Origin: Cylicocyclus nassatus
Lineage: Eukaryota > Nematoda > Chromadorea > Rhabditida > Strongylidae
Assembly: GCA_958299035.1 (NCBI GenBank)
Contig: CATQJL010000001.1
Span: 25,596,852 to 25,660,851, forward strand
DNA length: 64,000 nucleotides
Direction: 5' to 3'
Shown here: piece after piece, positions 11,640-23,474 of the stretch
How the letters are laid out: each line of letters starts with the position of its first letter
How positions within the stretch are numbered: position 1 is the stretch's first letter
Notes under the pieces: generated by a model
Databases searched by the model: none
What the model saw: the letters and a program-made list of their open reading frames with translations, nothing else
Told to the model about the DNA's origin: nothing
Position numbers and translations under genes: made by a program

Positions 11640-13443
11640 CAGTGATGAGATTGGAATGAACCCTACTGCAATGCAAGCTACTTATAGTGCTACCTCAAGG
11701 TACAACTTACCTCAAAATATTATTTTGGTATTTATCCAAGTTTCGCTTTCAAAGTTAACCTCGAGTCAATTGTAACTTAATATGTGAGACTGCACACTAA
11801 GCACTACCAGCAACGGCATCCTTACTGGTAACTTGCTAGTGAAACATTTTCTTGCCTAACAAAGTGTAGAAATGTGTCTATTGATTAACACGTAATCAAC
11901 AAAAACAAAAGAGACAAGGAAATAACCAGAAATCAGTGGAAATGAGCAGGTTTTAGTTTTGATGTTCGTCAGTTAGCGTGCATCCCATCTGTGTAGGAGA
12001 AGTCTTCCTGAAAATTTCTCTTTTTTTGTAAAGTCGTCGAGTGACGTAGCGATAATGATAATTTTTCAAGTTTGACAAATCATCTTGATTTCAAAAATCT
12101 GGATTTGGAATGTTTGCCCGATTTTCTTTGTGTTGCGAATTTTAGAGAAGCTCGAAAGTTTTGTTGAACTATTTTTGCCTTGTTTCTTCAAAATTTTTGA
12201 TTAAATAAATCCGATTAGAAAGTCATGAAGTTGTAAAGTTCTTTCCATGTTAAGCAGAAGCATGTAAGGTAGTAATGAGCCAGTTCGGCGTTTAGAATAA
12301 TTTTTACATGAAGCTATGAACCGTTTAACTCACATGTGTGCGTAGTGAAACCCACAATTGAAGAGTTGAGGTGAAAAATTTTTTCTGCCTTCTAATGTTG
12401 ACTCTACCTAGAGTTAAAAGTTGTATCGGGAGCGGACCTTAGGATAGGGCAGTTTGATGGGCAGTAATCTGGGTTACCTTGAAATAGAATTTATATTCGT
12501 TGCTCACACGATAAACATTATAATGTCGAAAAAATGGAAGCGCCACATTCAAAGAGACAAAAGTTATAAGAAAAAGTTAAAAACTTATGTGCCAACCTAA
12601 TATATAGCAATTCTTGTAACCCACATTTTAAATTAGAGCTCCATATTCCATTACGAGCAGTCTCACCCCCTCCCCCCCCCCCCCCCAACGAACTTCACAC
12701 TAGTATTGCAAAAAGTTTCTGGGACGATGTTTTACCAGCTTTGAATTCTGCCTAAATACAGAGTCTACGATTTCGCTTGGAAACCGTTCAATAGATATAG
12801 AAGTCGGACTTGTAGCAAACCTGCCACGGGGTCTGCAAATATGTCGCTTGTCGGGAATAGCCACTTTAATTTCTGACCACTCCTTTGTAAATTGAAATTT
12901 GCCTAAGACTGTGAGAGGAGCAAAGTTGTTTGAAGATATATAGACATTTGAGTTTTGCATGTGACCCGCGTTCCAGTTCCTCAGCAAACATAAAATACGT
13001 TTTCCCGTTTAAGTTACGCTTCAGGAAAATCTTAATCAATATCAACGTGCTAACATGATATGTCACGACATGACTTTCTCGTGAGATTGTGTGACCCGTA
13101 TGGTGGGTCACGGTTTAAATCTTGAAATGACGAGTATATTGGACTAAAGATTTTTGAGGTACTAAATCTAGAAACAATTTTCATGTTTTTGGTAGCTTCT
13201 TAGGGCTACTATGTATGGCTTCACATAATAGACGACAATGAGTTCAGCTGTTTCTAACTTCTGAGTTCTTGATAAGACAGATAATCGAAAATGCATGTTG
13301 TCGTCAACGTTTGCTGATACATATAGTCGATTCATCGCACGCAAAGACAACGACAGGCTTTACTACGGACGTTGTCAGCTTCTTGTAGATGGAGAGCTAT
13401 CTTATTTCTCTTGTTGTCTGTTCTCTCTCCACAAACTATGGCC
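11640..13443. other. Non-coding stretch with C-tract and foldback fragment
   Basis: AT-rich DNA with a long C run at about 12,669-12,686. The string CCACTTTAATTTCTGACCACTCC at 12,861-12,883 resembles the right end of the GGGAATGGTCAGAA foldback family (compare 1373-1395 and 40,615-40,645), so 12,700-12,890 is probably a remnant of that family. Nothing else supportable. Confidence 0.35.
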
Positions 13444-13499
13444 CGTAGTAAACCACCTCTCAGCCCAACTCGGCTGGGGGCGGGCCTACGTTGAACGTA

Positions 13500-13608
13500 G
13501 GCTGCGTTCATACTGATCCCGAAGTCCGGGAGCAGTCCCAGCACAACGCTCAGTTCGAGCACTATGTTGGAACTGTTCTCGGATTTCGTAATCAGTATGA
13601 ACGCAGCC
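13500..13608. mobile_element. MITE, GGCTGCGTTCATACTG termini (copy 3)
   Basis: A 109-bp palindrome starting GGCTGCGTTCATACTGATCC and ending in its reverse complement, with TA on both sides. The right-arm homologue of element X near 59,250 reads GTTCAACGTAGGCCC without the insert, which gives an empty site. It is the same family as 4665-4772. Confidence 0.8.
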
Positions 13609-13719
13609 TATGGCGCCTAGAGCGCCTCAGTCCGGCATCCGGTGAGCCATCGATCGGATTCGGATCGCTTTTCAGACCCAAAGATCTTGTGCGTTTTCAA
13701 AAATCAAAACCCTTGAGCG

Positions 13720-13795
13720 GTCTGGTCGAGAGGCTAAGCGAATAGGTTTCAAGGCGCAAGATCGTGCTTCAAAGCTGGACAGTGACAAACTTTTT
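13720..13795 (+). other. tRNA-like module in element X
   Basis: GGTCGAGAGGCTAAGCG resembles the A box of a class II (Ser/Leu-type) tRNA. About 30 bases on, a degraded B box (GTGCTTCAAAGCTGG) follows. The right-arm copy (59,095-59,165, minus strand) keeps a better B box, GGTTCGAAGCTGG. No acceptor stem pairing is seen, so this is a tRNA-derived piece rather than a working tRNA gene. Confidence 0.35.
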
Positions 13796-14428
13796 GCGCC
13801 ACGACAGACAATCTTTGATAGCGGCCGCTATCGAGAAAAATCGATGACAACCGCTACCAAAGATATTGCCAAGCAAATGATGGATAAAACAAAACTACTA
13901 CATTTTGACGAGGATTTCATGAAAACGAAAATCTTGAACATAGGGCAAATAAAAAAATCAAAAAATCCTTGTTTCAAGCAGTTTTTGAAGGAAAAACTTA
14001 ATCAAGCTTTGAAAAAAAGGAGAAATGCAAAAAATCCTGTTTTTTCGTTTTTTCGCTGCAATCAGCTGTTCATCGATCCTCTCCCATTTAGGCCGCCTTA
14101 AACGTGCAGTTTTGGGAGTTTTGCACCGCAAGAATACGTCGACTGAATTTTTCCATAAGTTACTCACGAGCAACTTACGGGAAATTCTGATTCTCCTCTT
14201 ATGCACACTATCTCTCTCGGTTCACCTTAAAATTCAACCTCGGATAAGTGGCATTCTGGTGAACTGACTATGACACTTGACCAGACAGTCTTCTGACTGT
14301 TGAACTGACTATCCTAAAGCATGGGAAGGTGGGCGGGATCAGGTTCATCCGAGGAAGTTCTCCTGAATGACTAATCTCTAGTCACCTGAGATGAATGGGG
14401 GTTTACTACGAAGTAAAAAAAACCTATC

Positions 14429-15102
14429 TTACAAGGGAACGATACTCAATGTCCGTGGCCTTTTAAGAGAAGATGTATACCATCATGCTCGTCTTCGAAC
14501 GCCAATTCCGAATCTGACTCCCGTTGCTGCTAATCGTTTCTCTGAAAGAAGTTATGGAGGAATTTCAAACCAATTCTGTCGGCCCAACAGTATGGTCATC
14601 GGAACGCCTCTACCGCCCCACGTTCTTGTTTAGTAGTTAGTGCGGATAGCCTCATAACTTGATGCAGTGTAGGTTCAAATCCTTTTGTGTTTTCACTTTT
14701 GCAATGCCTGCAGCTTGTTCGAGAGAATTTACTCGGATTACGATCATTGGATACATTTTAAAGAAGTAGTTATCATTTTTCTCGAATTATCACATTTTTT
14801 GAAGAGCATGGCCGTTTAAATTAGAGTGAGGATGCAAAAGAAGGTTATTTGAGGCAATGCAAAACTGAAAAAGACAAAGGGATTCGAACCTACCCCTGCA
14901 TCAGCTCATGAGGCTATCGCACTAACCACTAGACCATAGCTTACGATTAGTGCTGGCGCTCCGATCGCATTTCACTGGGCAGCCAAAATCCGCACGATCC
15001 ATTGTAACATTTTTGGAGCCATTAGCAGAAACGGAAATCAGATTCGGAATCAGCGTTCGAAGACGAGTAAGGCCACGGACACCGAGCATCGTTTCCTTGT
15101 TA
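14429..15102. mobile_element. Foldback element with tRNA-like modules (TTACAAGGGAACGATACTC family), copy 1
   Basis: The left end TTACAAGGGAACGATACTCA and right end (rc) GGAAACGATGCTCGGTGTCC are inverted repeats that continue inward through GTCCGTGGCC and CGTCTTCGAACGC. Inside each half, close to the centre, lies a tRNA-like stretch, at 14,633-14,695 (+) and 14,880-14,940 (-). The right arm of the giant palindrome lacks this element. No transposase is present. Confidence 0.75.
14880..14940 (-). other. tRNA-like module
   Basis: On the minus strand TAGTGGTTAGTGC matches an A box and GGTTCGAATCC is an exact B box. Between them AGC-CTCATGA-GCT could form a short anticodon stem with CAT in the anticodon position. 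The T stem and acceptor stem are poor, so a functional tRNA is unlikely. An inverted, more decayed partner lies at 14,633-14,695 on the plus strand. Similar pairs occur at 23,660-23,725 (+) and 23,920-23,982 (-). Confidence 0.4.
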
Positions 15103-15243
15103 GACAGCAACAGCGCCCCGAGTCTGTATATGCGATATATCTCGTGTCTCTCTTCAGTTGAATAATAGGCCAAGGTAAACAGACAGACCGTGCTATATTG
15201 AGACAAAAATCAAAAAATGCTGCTCTTTCAATACTTTCATAAC

Positions 15244-15490
15244 ACTAGCTGTCTTACCCGGCTCCGCTCGGCCCTGTCAAAAGACTATAATAAGGGTCCC
15301 ATTCCTATACCACTACAACCTTTCTCTGCCCGCTTCCACATGCCAATTCCCCCTTTCCCACTGTGTTAGTAATTAGCATGCTCACTAGCAACTCCCCTGT
15401 CCCAACTCTCAGCCCGTATCTCGAACTTTGCAAAAAATCGATGAAATCGATAAAAGTAATCGATAATTTTTATATTTGCAGAACATGCGG
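15244..15490 (-). mobile_element. Helentron-like fragment, minus orientation
   Basis: CTAGCTGTCTTACCCGGCTCC at 15,248 is the reverse complement of the Helentron-type 3' end seen at 20,404-20,426. It is followed by ATCGATAAAA-rich repeat units near 15,435-15,475. The other end is missing, so the copy is truncated. Confidence 0.55.
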
Positions 15491-15539
15491 TTCGGTGCAT
15501 ATTCTCAAAAAACTTCAATAATGTAAGTCGATTCCTTCT

Positions 15540-16310
15540 AAAATTTGCAGCTTTTCATTAGCTTCTGAAGCTCAAATGTAATAGAAAGAAGGTAAATGCA
15601 GTGCAGTTTCGATAGGATATCAGCGATGGTAGACAAGAGTTTCTCAACCAGTGTCAGAATTTTATCGCCGTTGTTCGTCGTTCAAGTGCAGCAGTCTCTA
15701 TACTAAAAGACAAGAAGCACAAAGAAACTTTCGCGATGCAATTACATTACGCTGTGAAGTTGCCGACCCAGTTGCAATTGACGGGTTTTTGAACATCTGA
15801 GTGAATTCTTTGCGAAGTGTCAAACGTCTCCGAGGGAGACCACCGATGGGATCGGCAGACGTATTCGTAAAACGGATAAACCAACTGAAAAATCAGCTAG
15901 ATACGATTTTTGCCTTTAAACTCGGGAAGCAGCCACAGACGTCAATCGAGAAGATCGTGGATGTCTATAGCGAAGACAGGGATCGATGAAAACTTTTATG
16001 CTGAGACCCTCCCACGTGCAGAAGGGTCACCCAATCTAGTAAGTTTTGACTATGATGGTGGTCTATCTTGAAACATGAGAATTTTCTTCTGTTCGAATTT
16101 TGAAGTTAATTATTTTTGGATTCCAAAATTAACTTCAGTGAAATTTTCTGAAGAAGTTGAAAGTTCAAAATAAAACTTTAAAGTTGTAAGCAAAACCATT
16201 AGCAGCGTCATGGAAAACACTCAAACAACAGTTATGGAATTTTTGCAGGAAAATTTTCGAAAACAGTTCAAATCTCAAAAAAGGAATTTAGAAGGTTTTA
16301 AGCGAAACCA
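15540..16310. repeat. Segment Y, left copy
   Basis: This stretch has inverted matches to pieces of 59,310-61,510: ATCAGCGATGG near 15,620 with CCATCGCTGAT near 61,450; AAGTGTCAAACGTCTCCGAGG near 15,815 with its complement near 60,300; GCTGAGACCC near 16,000 with GGGTCTCAGC near 60,120. It lies inside element X relative to the palindrome centre, whereas the right copy lies outside X, so the outer arms are rearranged. No gene is evident. Confidence 0.5.
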
Positions 16311-16994
16311 TCATCACGATCAGAAGCAGGTCGACAAAATACCCCAAAATACAACTTTTTACATTAGTTGGACGAGATTCACCACTAAAGTTTGAGCTCG
16401 AAATTTCCTTAGGACCCCGATAACCTAAAGTGTAGCATGATGGCGGTGTTACCTTTTGCAGAATCAGCTCTCCTCGGTGAATTGGGTGTAGCTTTGCTGA
16501 CAGTTCTTGACCTCTCATGAACTATGTTAACTAGGTGGTGAGGAGCCTATCCGGGTATGTAAGTCCCGTTCCCCCGATTGAGACATTGCAACTTAATGAG
16601 GTATCAGCACATCTGCGCAGAACCCATGATCTTTTAGTTACAAATAGCTAGTACCGATTTAATGCAAAGAACCGAAAGCAAAAGCACACGTTGCAAAACT
16701 ACACATATTCAAAAAGAGGAGAAAACGAAACAAGCCTTTCAGAATGAGCAACTTTTCATAATAAATTTTGCGAATTAGAGCGTCATGCACTACTCATATC
16801 AAATTACAAATAACTCAAGTGTATCGTCAAACCCCTTGTAACTCATTATGCGTATTTACATCACTCGCGATTTATGACCACTTGTGATATTAGAGCCTAC
16901 ATATTTCCAGTAATTTCTCTTGTTTCCTTGCTTTATGCGGATAGATATGTTCTAGTCCGTGGTGCATATTTTGGAAATTGTTAAGCTGAAAAAT
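16311..16994. other. 3' flank of receptor B
   Basis: Non-coding DNA downstream of receptor B that is the inverted counterpart of 52,212-52,895 downstream of receptor C; for example GCACACGTTGCAAAACTAC against the region near 52,520, and the ACTCATATC block near 16,790. Similarity extends right up to the stop codons, so the whole gene neighbourhood was duplicated. Confidence 0.5.
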
Positions 16995-19257
16995 TTACTG
17001 AGAAGCTACTAGCAAGGATGTCGTCGGCTTATACATACGACTTGACGACACTTGCAGATGAACTGTTCGAGACACTTCAGGCAATCCGCGAAATCGAAGT
17101 TTTTGCCGGAATTGAGGTAAAATCAGGTAGGCCAAAAATTGTAGTCCAGAATGAATAGTACAGAAGCAGTAGAAAACACCTGCATCACATTTGGATTCAA
17201 TATGACCGTATATGGCTGTACTTGGCTTACCTCCTAAAAATGAAGGAATACTCAACAAGTCATATCTGATTAGCACAATCATAGCTGTCGGTACAGAGAG
17301 CAATATGACCGAGATTCCATTGATGATTAGAATCAAATACAGCTTCTTTGAACGAGGTGTCTGTGAAATTGAGGTTGTGCAGTAATAAATGATATGGGTA
17401 TCAATTCCATCAATCATTTTCAGCTAACGATAAGTTCAATTGAAAAGAGGACATTATGCAGTCCAAGCTCCACCCTCCATGAACAACTAAAAGCTGTAGC
17501 TACGTGATTTGTGTCAAACAGGCGGCTTTGTTGCAGATGACTGTGCGGGGCGTCGCCTTCTGATAAATCACTTTAATTTGCATTTGCGAATTTTTTTAAA
17601 GTCTGGCAATAAAGCAGAAATGGCGTCGTGGACCAACGGATCCACTTGGCTTTGTTATAAGCCTTCGTTAAGTAAAATGCATTACATACCTGCGTGTTTT
17701 TGTTGGCTTTTCCTAGTCTGTTGATTGCGAGCAATGATAGGAACGAGATAAGGTAGCTTAAGCATGTCAAGAGCTGGTGTAGAGTCATGTAGATTTTACT
17801 AGTCATATCAGAAGCACTACAATCGCGCGTACTCAAGTCTTCACCTAAAGTTAAACCTCTCACGGATCCAGCCAAAATGGATACCTGCAAGTTGGTTTGC
17901 CGTTTATATATTCCCAATTATTGATTATTTCACTCACCAGACATATAACAAAAGAATACAAGATCAAGCACGCTCTATATTTGTTTCCCCATCTACATCG
18001 ATACCAAGGCGCAAACCAAAACGCAACTGCTTGTTCAAAACATACACACAAATTCACGATCGCTGCAAATTGTCCTGCAACATGAGCTTTCATGCTTTCA
18101 GTTCTTGTTGGTCGTAGCATTAACATGCTGGTCGCAGCATTAACATTGGAAAGGGGAAAGCAGCCGAAAAATAGTTCCTATTATGATACATCTGGATTTC
18201 TTGCTCTCTATCCATCTGCAAGTGTCTATACTAATCTTCATTATGAATTTACAGAACAGGAGCGAAAAGTTGTACAAGCCGCATTTCTTAGCTTTTGTAT
18301 GATTCCCCTGATGACCTCAGCAGCCAACTATATTTTCTTCACAGTCATTTTTCTAACTACGAAGTCAAAGTCAGGGAAAGCACTTTTACTTTTACTAATA
18401 CTCAACCAACAGCGGCATACACAATGCTCGCTACTTCTGCACTTACTCCATACAGGGTGTCTCAAAAAATATGCTTACTGTTTGAGTGCAAAACTTTCTT
18501 GTCAGAAAGTGCCATTAAGATTTGCAATTTGCCTGAAAAAGAGAATAAAACAAGCTAGAAACTTTACAGCAGGCTGTTTAAAGCTGCTAATTCTATATAC
18601 GAAATTTGTGCATCACGCCTTCTTTGATTGATCATTATTGGTAAGCCGTAACAGTTGCTTTCTCAGTGTTCTTCGAAAATGTAATTACATTATTGAATAA
18701 AATCGAAAATCTTGCAAAAAGTTGTGTAACGAAATCAGCATGCGGGAAAACCTTCCTACACGCGATTTCTTTGGACTTTTCTCTATCAAACACTTTTTCA
18801 TAGCGGTCCTGTTTTCTGAAAGTTCCTAACGTAATTCCAACAATAGCGAATAGAGACTAGAAATCCGCCCCAAGCTGTAAATCTAAGTTAAAGCCACTCC
18901 TCAAAATGTAAAAGTAAAGGTTCTCCAAAAACTTTATGACAAAAAAAGTTATCAGTAATCAACTAATAGGCACATTTTCTGAACATCCTGTATAAGCTTA
19001 AGAAAACGGCAAAAATTGGAAAGCCAATTAGTTCGAATTCTTTTGAGCTTCTTCAAAATGAGCGCCGCATCTCGTAAAAAACGAAGACTGAGATTTCTTG
19101 GTAACATTCGATGCAGCGTTTTATCCTTTTTGTAAAGGTCATAAGACATTGCAGCACAGTAAATAAGGTCTTGGAAAATTGCCAAAACCCGCGACCCATG
19201 CTTTTTGAGATGGTCAAGTGACAATTTTTTTAAATATATCTTATATATAAAGCTGAA

Positions 19258-19288
<31 letters not shown>

Positions 19289-22200
19289 ATGTATGTATGT
19301 CTGTCTGTACGTATGTTCCGAATAGAAAATTCCATTTCTGAACCGATCCGAACCAAACTTGGCACACATACACTTCGGGCCCCGGCGGGTGTCATAGGCT
19401 ACTTTTCGTCATCGATCGATATCGATTTTATCGATTTTTATCGATTTTTTTTGCTGAGTTCACCTACGGGGCTGGGAGTTGGCACAGGGGGGTAATCGAG
19501 CATGGGGATTCCGAATACAATATTGGTTTTCAGGATTATCGATTACTTTTATCGATTTTATCGATTTTTTGCAAAGTTTGAGCTACGGGGCTGGGAGTTG
19601 GCACAGGGGGGTAATCGAGCATGGGGATTCCGAATACAATATTGGTTTTCAGGATTATCGATTACTTTTATCGATTTTATCGATTTTTTGCAAAGTTTGA
19701 GCTACGGGGCTGGGAGTTGGCACAGGGGGGTAATCGAGCATGGGGATTCCGAATACAATATTGGTTTTCAGGATTATCGATTACTTTTATCGATTTTATC
19801 GATTTTTTGCAAAGTTTGAGCTAGGGGGCTGGGAGGTGGCACAGGGGGGTAATCGAGCATGCTGATCATCCCCAAGGGGGGTGATCAGCATGCTCGAACA
19901 CCCCTGTGCCAAATTCCAGCCCCCTAGCTCAAATTTTCAAAAAATCGATAAAATCGATAAAAGTAATGGACGATCTTGAAAACTAATATTGTATTCGTAA
20001 TCTGCATGCTCGATTACCCTCTGTGCAAACTCCCAGCCCCGCAGGTCAAACTTTGCAAAAAAATCGATAAAATCGATAAAAGTAATGGACGATCCTGAAA
20101 ACTATTATTGTATTCGGAATCCCCATGCTCACTTCCCCCCTGTGCCAACTCCTAGCCCTGTAGGTGAACTCTGCCAAAAAATCGATAAAATCAATAAAAG
20201 TAACCGATAATTCTGAAAACTAATATTGTATTCGGAATCCCCATGCTCACTTCCCCCCCTGTGCCAACTCCTAGCCCTGTAGGTGAACTCTGCGAAAAAA
20301 ATCGATAAAAATCGGTAAAATCGACATCGATCGATAACGAAAAGTGGACTGTGACACGCGCCGGGGCCTGAAGTGTATGTGTGCCAAGTTTGGTCCGGAT
20401 ACGGCGGAGCCGGGTAAGCCAGCTAGTATATATATAAACCCCCCCCCTCCAAGAAGTCTAACAAGGGAAGGATAGTTGGATGCCGCGGCCATTCCTTATG
20501 ATTTGTATACCAAAAAATGCGCCTTCGAATGCAGATTCTGAATCTGTGCTCGAAATCTGCGAAACGATCTTTTGAAGAAGGTTATGAATTTTTTTGCTTG
20601 AAAATTTAGCCTACTTTTGTATAGTAAAAATCACCAGATTTGATCTAGCCTACCGTTTGATGCTACTGAAGAAAATTTTAGACGTAGTAATATTTATTTA
20701 GACTATCTGGATCATACTCAGCATTTGGAAAGGAGAGAAAATTTTTTTATTGATGATTTTGACCCTCCGCAAGAACCAATTTTTTTAATGAAAAAAAAAA
20801 TCATAACTCCATTCAGATTGTCGTTTCGCAGATATGAGAGACAGCCTACGAACCAGCATTCAAAAGCGCATTTTTTGGTATACAAATCATTATGAATGGC
20901 TACGGCATCCAAGTATCCTTCCCCTGTAAGTAGCGGATGGGCAGAGAAGACCTTACAGGATACAAAAGAATTTTTCTTCTTTTCCCATAACCTCATCGCA
21001 ATTTTTCAAGAAATTTTTGCTAAAACCACCGATTCTGGCAGGCCTAAGTAGGATACAAACATCAAGAAGTTGAGAAGTTCGAAACTTTCAAAAGAGGATT
21101 ATATTTAACGGTGTTTTGACAAAGCAAAAAAAGTTCACGGATTCTAGCAAATCTCGATTATTTCTGTTACGGCGCGATAAAAAAATTAGACGATTTTATC
21201 CTTGGAAACGAATTAGAAATAAAAAACACCCGTTGGAAAGAGGAGAAGAAGCTGCATCAAATAACACTTAACTTACTTACCGATTTTCTCTGTTTTCTTA
21301 TAAGGTTTGCTAAATCCATCTGTTACTTGAACTCTTTGGGCTGTTACGAAGATTTAGAAAAAACTGTCAAACATGACCATCTCAAAAGCATAGGTTGGAG
21401 ATTTTGTTTTTTCTCAGACCTCATTTACTGTGGTGTGCTTGTTGAAAAGAGGATGAAATGCTGCACCAAATGCTACCAAGATCTCCCAGAAATGTTTTAT
21501 CCACCGAAATGTATCGTCTAATTTGAAAAAAGCGACATTACTTTTGTAACAACCAAAACTGTATTTTTTTTAGCCTTTGCAGGGTTTTTTTAAATAATTG
21601 CTCGCAAAAACTTACATGACGCCGAAAACGCCATGGACTATCTAAATGTGATGTAAACTCTGAAACTCAAGCTACTTAATAATGGCTATTAAATATGTCT
21701 CCCTCTCGTTAATGGAAGGCACTGCTTTCTCAGAATAGACTTTCAAAGAGATTTTCTTCGAAATACTCATTGCTTTTTCGCTTATTCTAATTGGTATCGT
21801 ACTGCTTTTTGATAAAAAGAAAAAGGATTTGGGCCGTCTACTAAAAACCTACCAGAAATATTTTGAAAAAAATTATAATGTTTAAAATCATTTTGCAAGT
21901 CGGACAAAACTTTCGGAACACTTTATCATACAATAAAAAAGTACAATTTGCTTTGTAATGTTATGAACTAGTTTTTGAATTAAGGTTGGTCCACAATCCT
22001 TCGCTGAGTAGGCTAATAGCACGCCTCGCTTATCACACTGAATATAAAAAACCGAAAATTTTCGGTTTTGAACCTCCTCGCCACATACATGTGCTCAATA
22101 AACAGACACATGAGGTTGGCTGAAATTGCGTGTCTAGGCTTATTTGCAAAGTCTGGCCCAATTTCTAGCACTATGACTTTGCTGTGGTGCCAGCCTTGAG

Positions 22201-22765
22201 AATCTCTCTTGTGCGAAAAAAGACTAGGAAGAAGAATCTTGATCCTCCCTACCCATGTCAAAAACTTTACTGAAGATTGACCGCAGATTTGAATGCTCAG
22301 AATATCGTGTATGAAAGTTGAGCAACTTAGCGTTTTTGCTCATGATGAGTTAGCATCTAGATCGTAGCTTTGCAATTAACATACTATAAAGTACTGTCAG
22401 CCAAAAAGCGGTGAACATAAAACAATATCTACCTCCAAAAATGACGATGAGCACCCATGGATTGTAATAAAAACAATATAGCACTGTAGTTTGAAGAAAA
22501 CATGGAGGCGTCAAGATAAGTCTAAGGCGAAAAATCCCTGTTATTAAAAAGCCAACACTTTCAGTCTAAAAAGGCAGTATGGATCAAGAATTCAACGATA
22601 AAGTAGTCTTCTTACCAAGTTTCCGAGTGTTAGTGCAATAAACATGATATACTTTCGGCGAAATTCCTTTGAAATAAGGATGACAATAATGAGTACACTT
22701 AGAATGGATGATAAAGAGCCGAAGACAATGTACATAATGTATTGAGTAATCCAGAATATGATCAT
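16995..22765 (-). CDS. Receptor B: nematode Srsx-like seven-transmembrane receptor, 6 exons
   Basis: Minus-strand exons: 22765-22616, 22565-22433, 18074-17938, 17884-17690, 17360-17231, 17179-16995, giving 309 residues, all GT/AG and in phase. Introns are 50, 4358, 53, 329 and 51 bp. Exon lengths 150/133/137/195/130/185 equal those of receptor C exactly. Membrane segments fall at about 11-30, 39-61, 86-107, 129-146, 173-193, 212-235 and 250-271. The TM3 end reads FEQAVAFWFAPWYR, with EQ where rhodopsin-like receptors have DR. A 33-residue basic, serine-rich cytoplasmic tail follows TM7. By hand count about 31 residues differ from receptor C. Most differences are conservative or in loops and tail, and there are no stops or frameshifts. 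The likely role is a plasma-membrane chemoreceptor of unknown ligand. Intron 2 holds a Helentron-like element and a foldback element. Family assignment is by pattern only. Confidence 0.85.
18453..18990. mobile_element. Foldback element, CAGGGTGTCCCAAAA family (left arm)
   Basis: Starts CAGGGTGTCTCAAAAAATAT and ends with ACATTTTCTGAACATCCTG; TA lies on both sides (18,451-52 and 18,991-92). The right-arm counterpart, 50,039-50,701, occupies the mirror position, so this copy predates the duplication. Short frames inside are not supported as genes. Confidence 0.7.
19235..20426 (+). mobile_element. Helentron-like element with 119-bp tandem and inverted repeats
   Basis: The 5' part has a CTGTCTG/TATG microsatellite (19,259-19,315), then TTCCGAATAGAAAATTCC, CCAAACTTGGCACACATACA and CGGGCCCCGGCGGG. 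The 3' part carries the inverse of that block (20,337-20,400) and ends CGGCGGAGCCGGGTAAGCC then AGCTAG|T. The 3' hairpin CGGC-GGA-GCCG and terminal CTAG followed by T fit Helitron-type ends. Subterminal inverted repeats around a tandem core fit non-autonomous Helentrons. The core has three full 119-bp units (19,504-19,860) and about three inverted, diverged units (19,885-20,300). It sits in intron 2 of receptor B and is missing from the right arm. Confidence 0.7.
20440..22430. other. Intronic non-coding DNA conserved between arms
   Basis: Part of intron 2 of receptor B and inverse counterpart of 47,785-49,090 with local insertions and deletions. The best matching strings include GGGCTGTTACGAAGATTTAG at 21,338 and its complement near 48,650. 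The frames at 21,327-21,521 and the mirrored one at 48,473-48,658 translate similarly, but they are full of weak codon context and lie inside introns, so I treat them as repeat DNA rather than exons. Confidence 0.4.
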
Positions 22766-22769
22766 TTTT

Positions 22770-23470
22770 CTTGGAACAAAGATTTAGACCAACATTTGTT
22801 GCAGTAAGTAGAGAGGAGATTACCTGATAGTTTTGTCAGCAGTAGCGTAGATAATCTGAACTAACAAGATAATTGTTGTGCAACAACATCTTTGCATTAG
22901 ATTTCTAGAATTGACTGAAATAATTGGGTTGTCGCATGCCAAGAATTTTGATTTATCGGGATTTTTACATATTCAAGGAAGCAAGAATGGATTCAGTGCA
23001 AGTTATTCTTTGTCGCTTTGTAAGCTTATTGCTGAGCCAAACTTTGCCCTCTTGAGCCCTATCAGCCAAAGGCCACCAAGGTTGCAAAGTATCCTTTTGC
23101 GCAACAGTGCAAAGTAAATAAATCCTGAGTAGGCAAATAAAATGTCTGGATAGAGAAGTATCTGCCGCAAAAATATGAATTTGAAACGTAAATTTTCCTG
23201 CCCTAAGTCTCTCTGCACGCCGACGAAGTTTCATAAGTGGCTTATGTTAGGGTAGACAAAGGGCTATCCATTGGCATAGATCTTTACAGACATGAGTGAT
23301 AGCGATATGAAACGTAATTTTGTGGCGGCAGCATGAGTGATAGCGATATGAAATGCAATTTTGTGGCGGCACTCGTAGTTTCCCGCAGCATCAGTGCTGA
23401 TACGAAGGCAGAGCGGAGGTTTGAGCTCTTCAGCAAAAAGTAAAGTTTGCCTAAAAAGTAAAAGTCAAAA
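22770..23470. other. Upstream region of receptor B, mirrored upstream of receptor C
   Basis: About 0.7 kb before the start codon of B is inversely matched by 37,790-38,320 before receptor C, including GCTTATTGCTGAGCCAAACTT and GCAACCTTGG strings. It should contain the promoter. I can name no motif with confidence. A short direct duplication (TGAGTGATAGCGATATGAAA, at 23,292 and 23,334) sits in the left copy. Confidence 0.4.
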
Positions 23471-23474
23471 AATC

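Larger units (their letters stand above)
13444..14410. mobile_element. Element X, left copy (CGTAGTAAACC termini)
   Basis: A 967-bp segment bounded by CGTAGTAAACC at 13,444 and GGTTTACTACG at 14,400-14,410. The right-arm homologue runs 52,905-59,299 but is split by a LINE. Inner inverted strings (GATAGCGGCCGCTATC at 13,819) and a tRNA-like stretch around 13,725-13,795 are shared between copies. This copy carries a 109-bp MITE (13,500-13,608) that is absent from the right-arm copy. Confidence 0.65.

Noticed and set aside
19479..19824. Repeating frames with FYRFYRFFAKF-like peptide
   Set aside because: Direct translation of the 119-bp tandem unit of a non-autonomous element; no start or splice logic.
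21327..21521. 64-codon frame conserved with 48,473-48,658
   Set aside because: Conserved because the intron lies in both palindrome arms; it opposes the gene and has no known domain.
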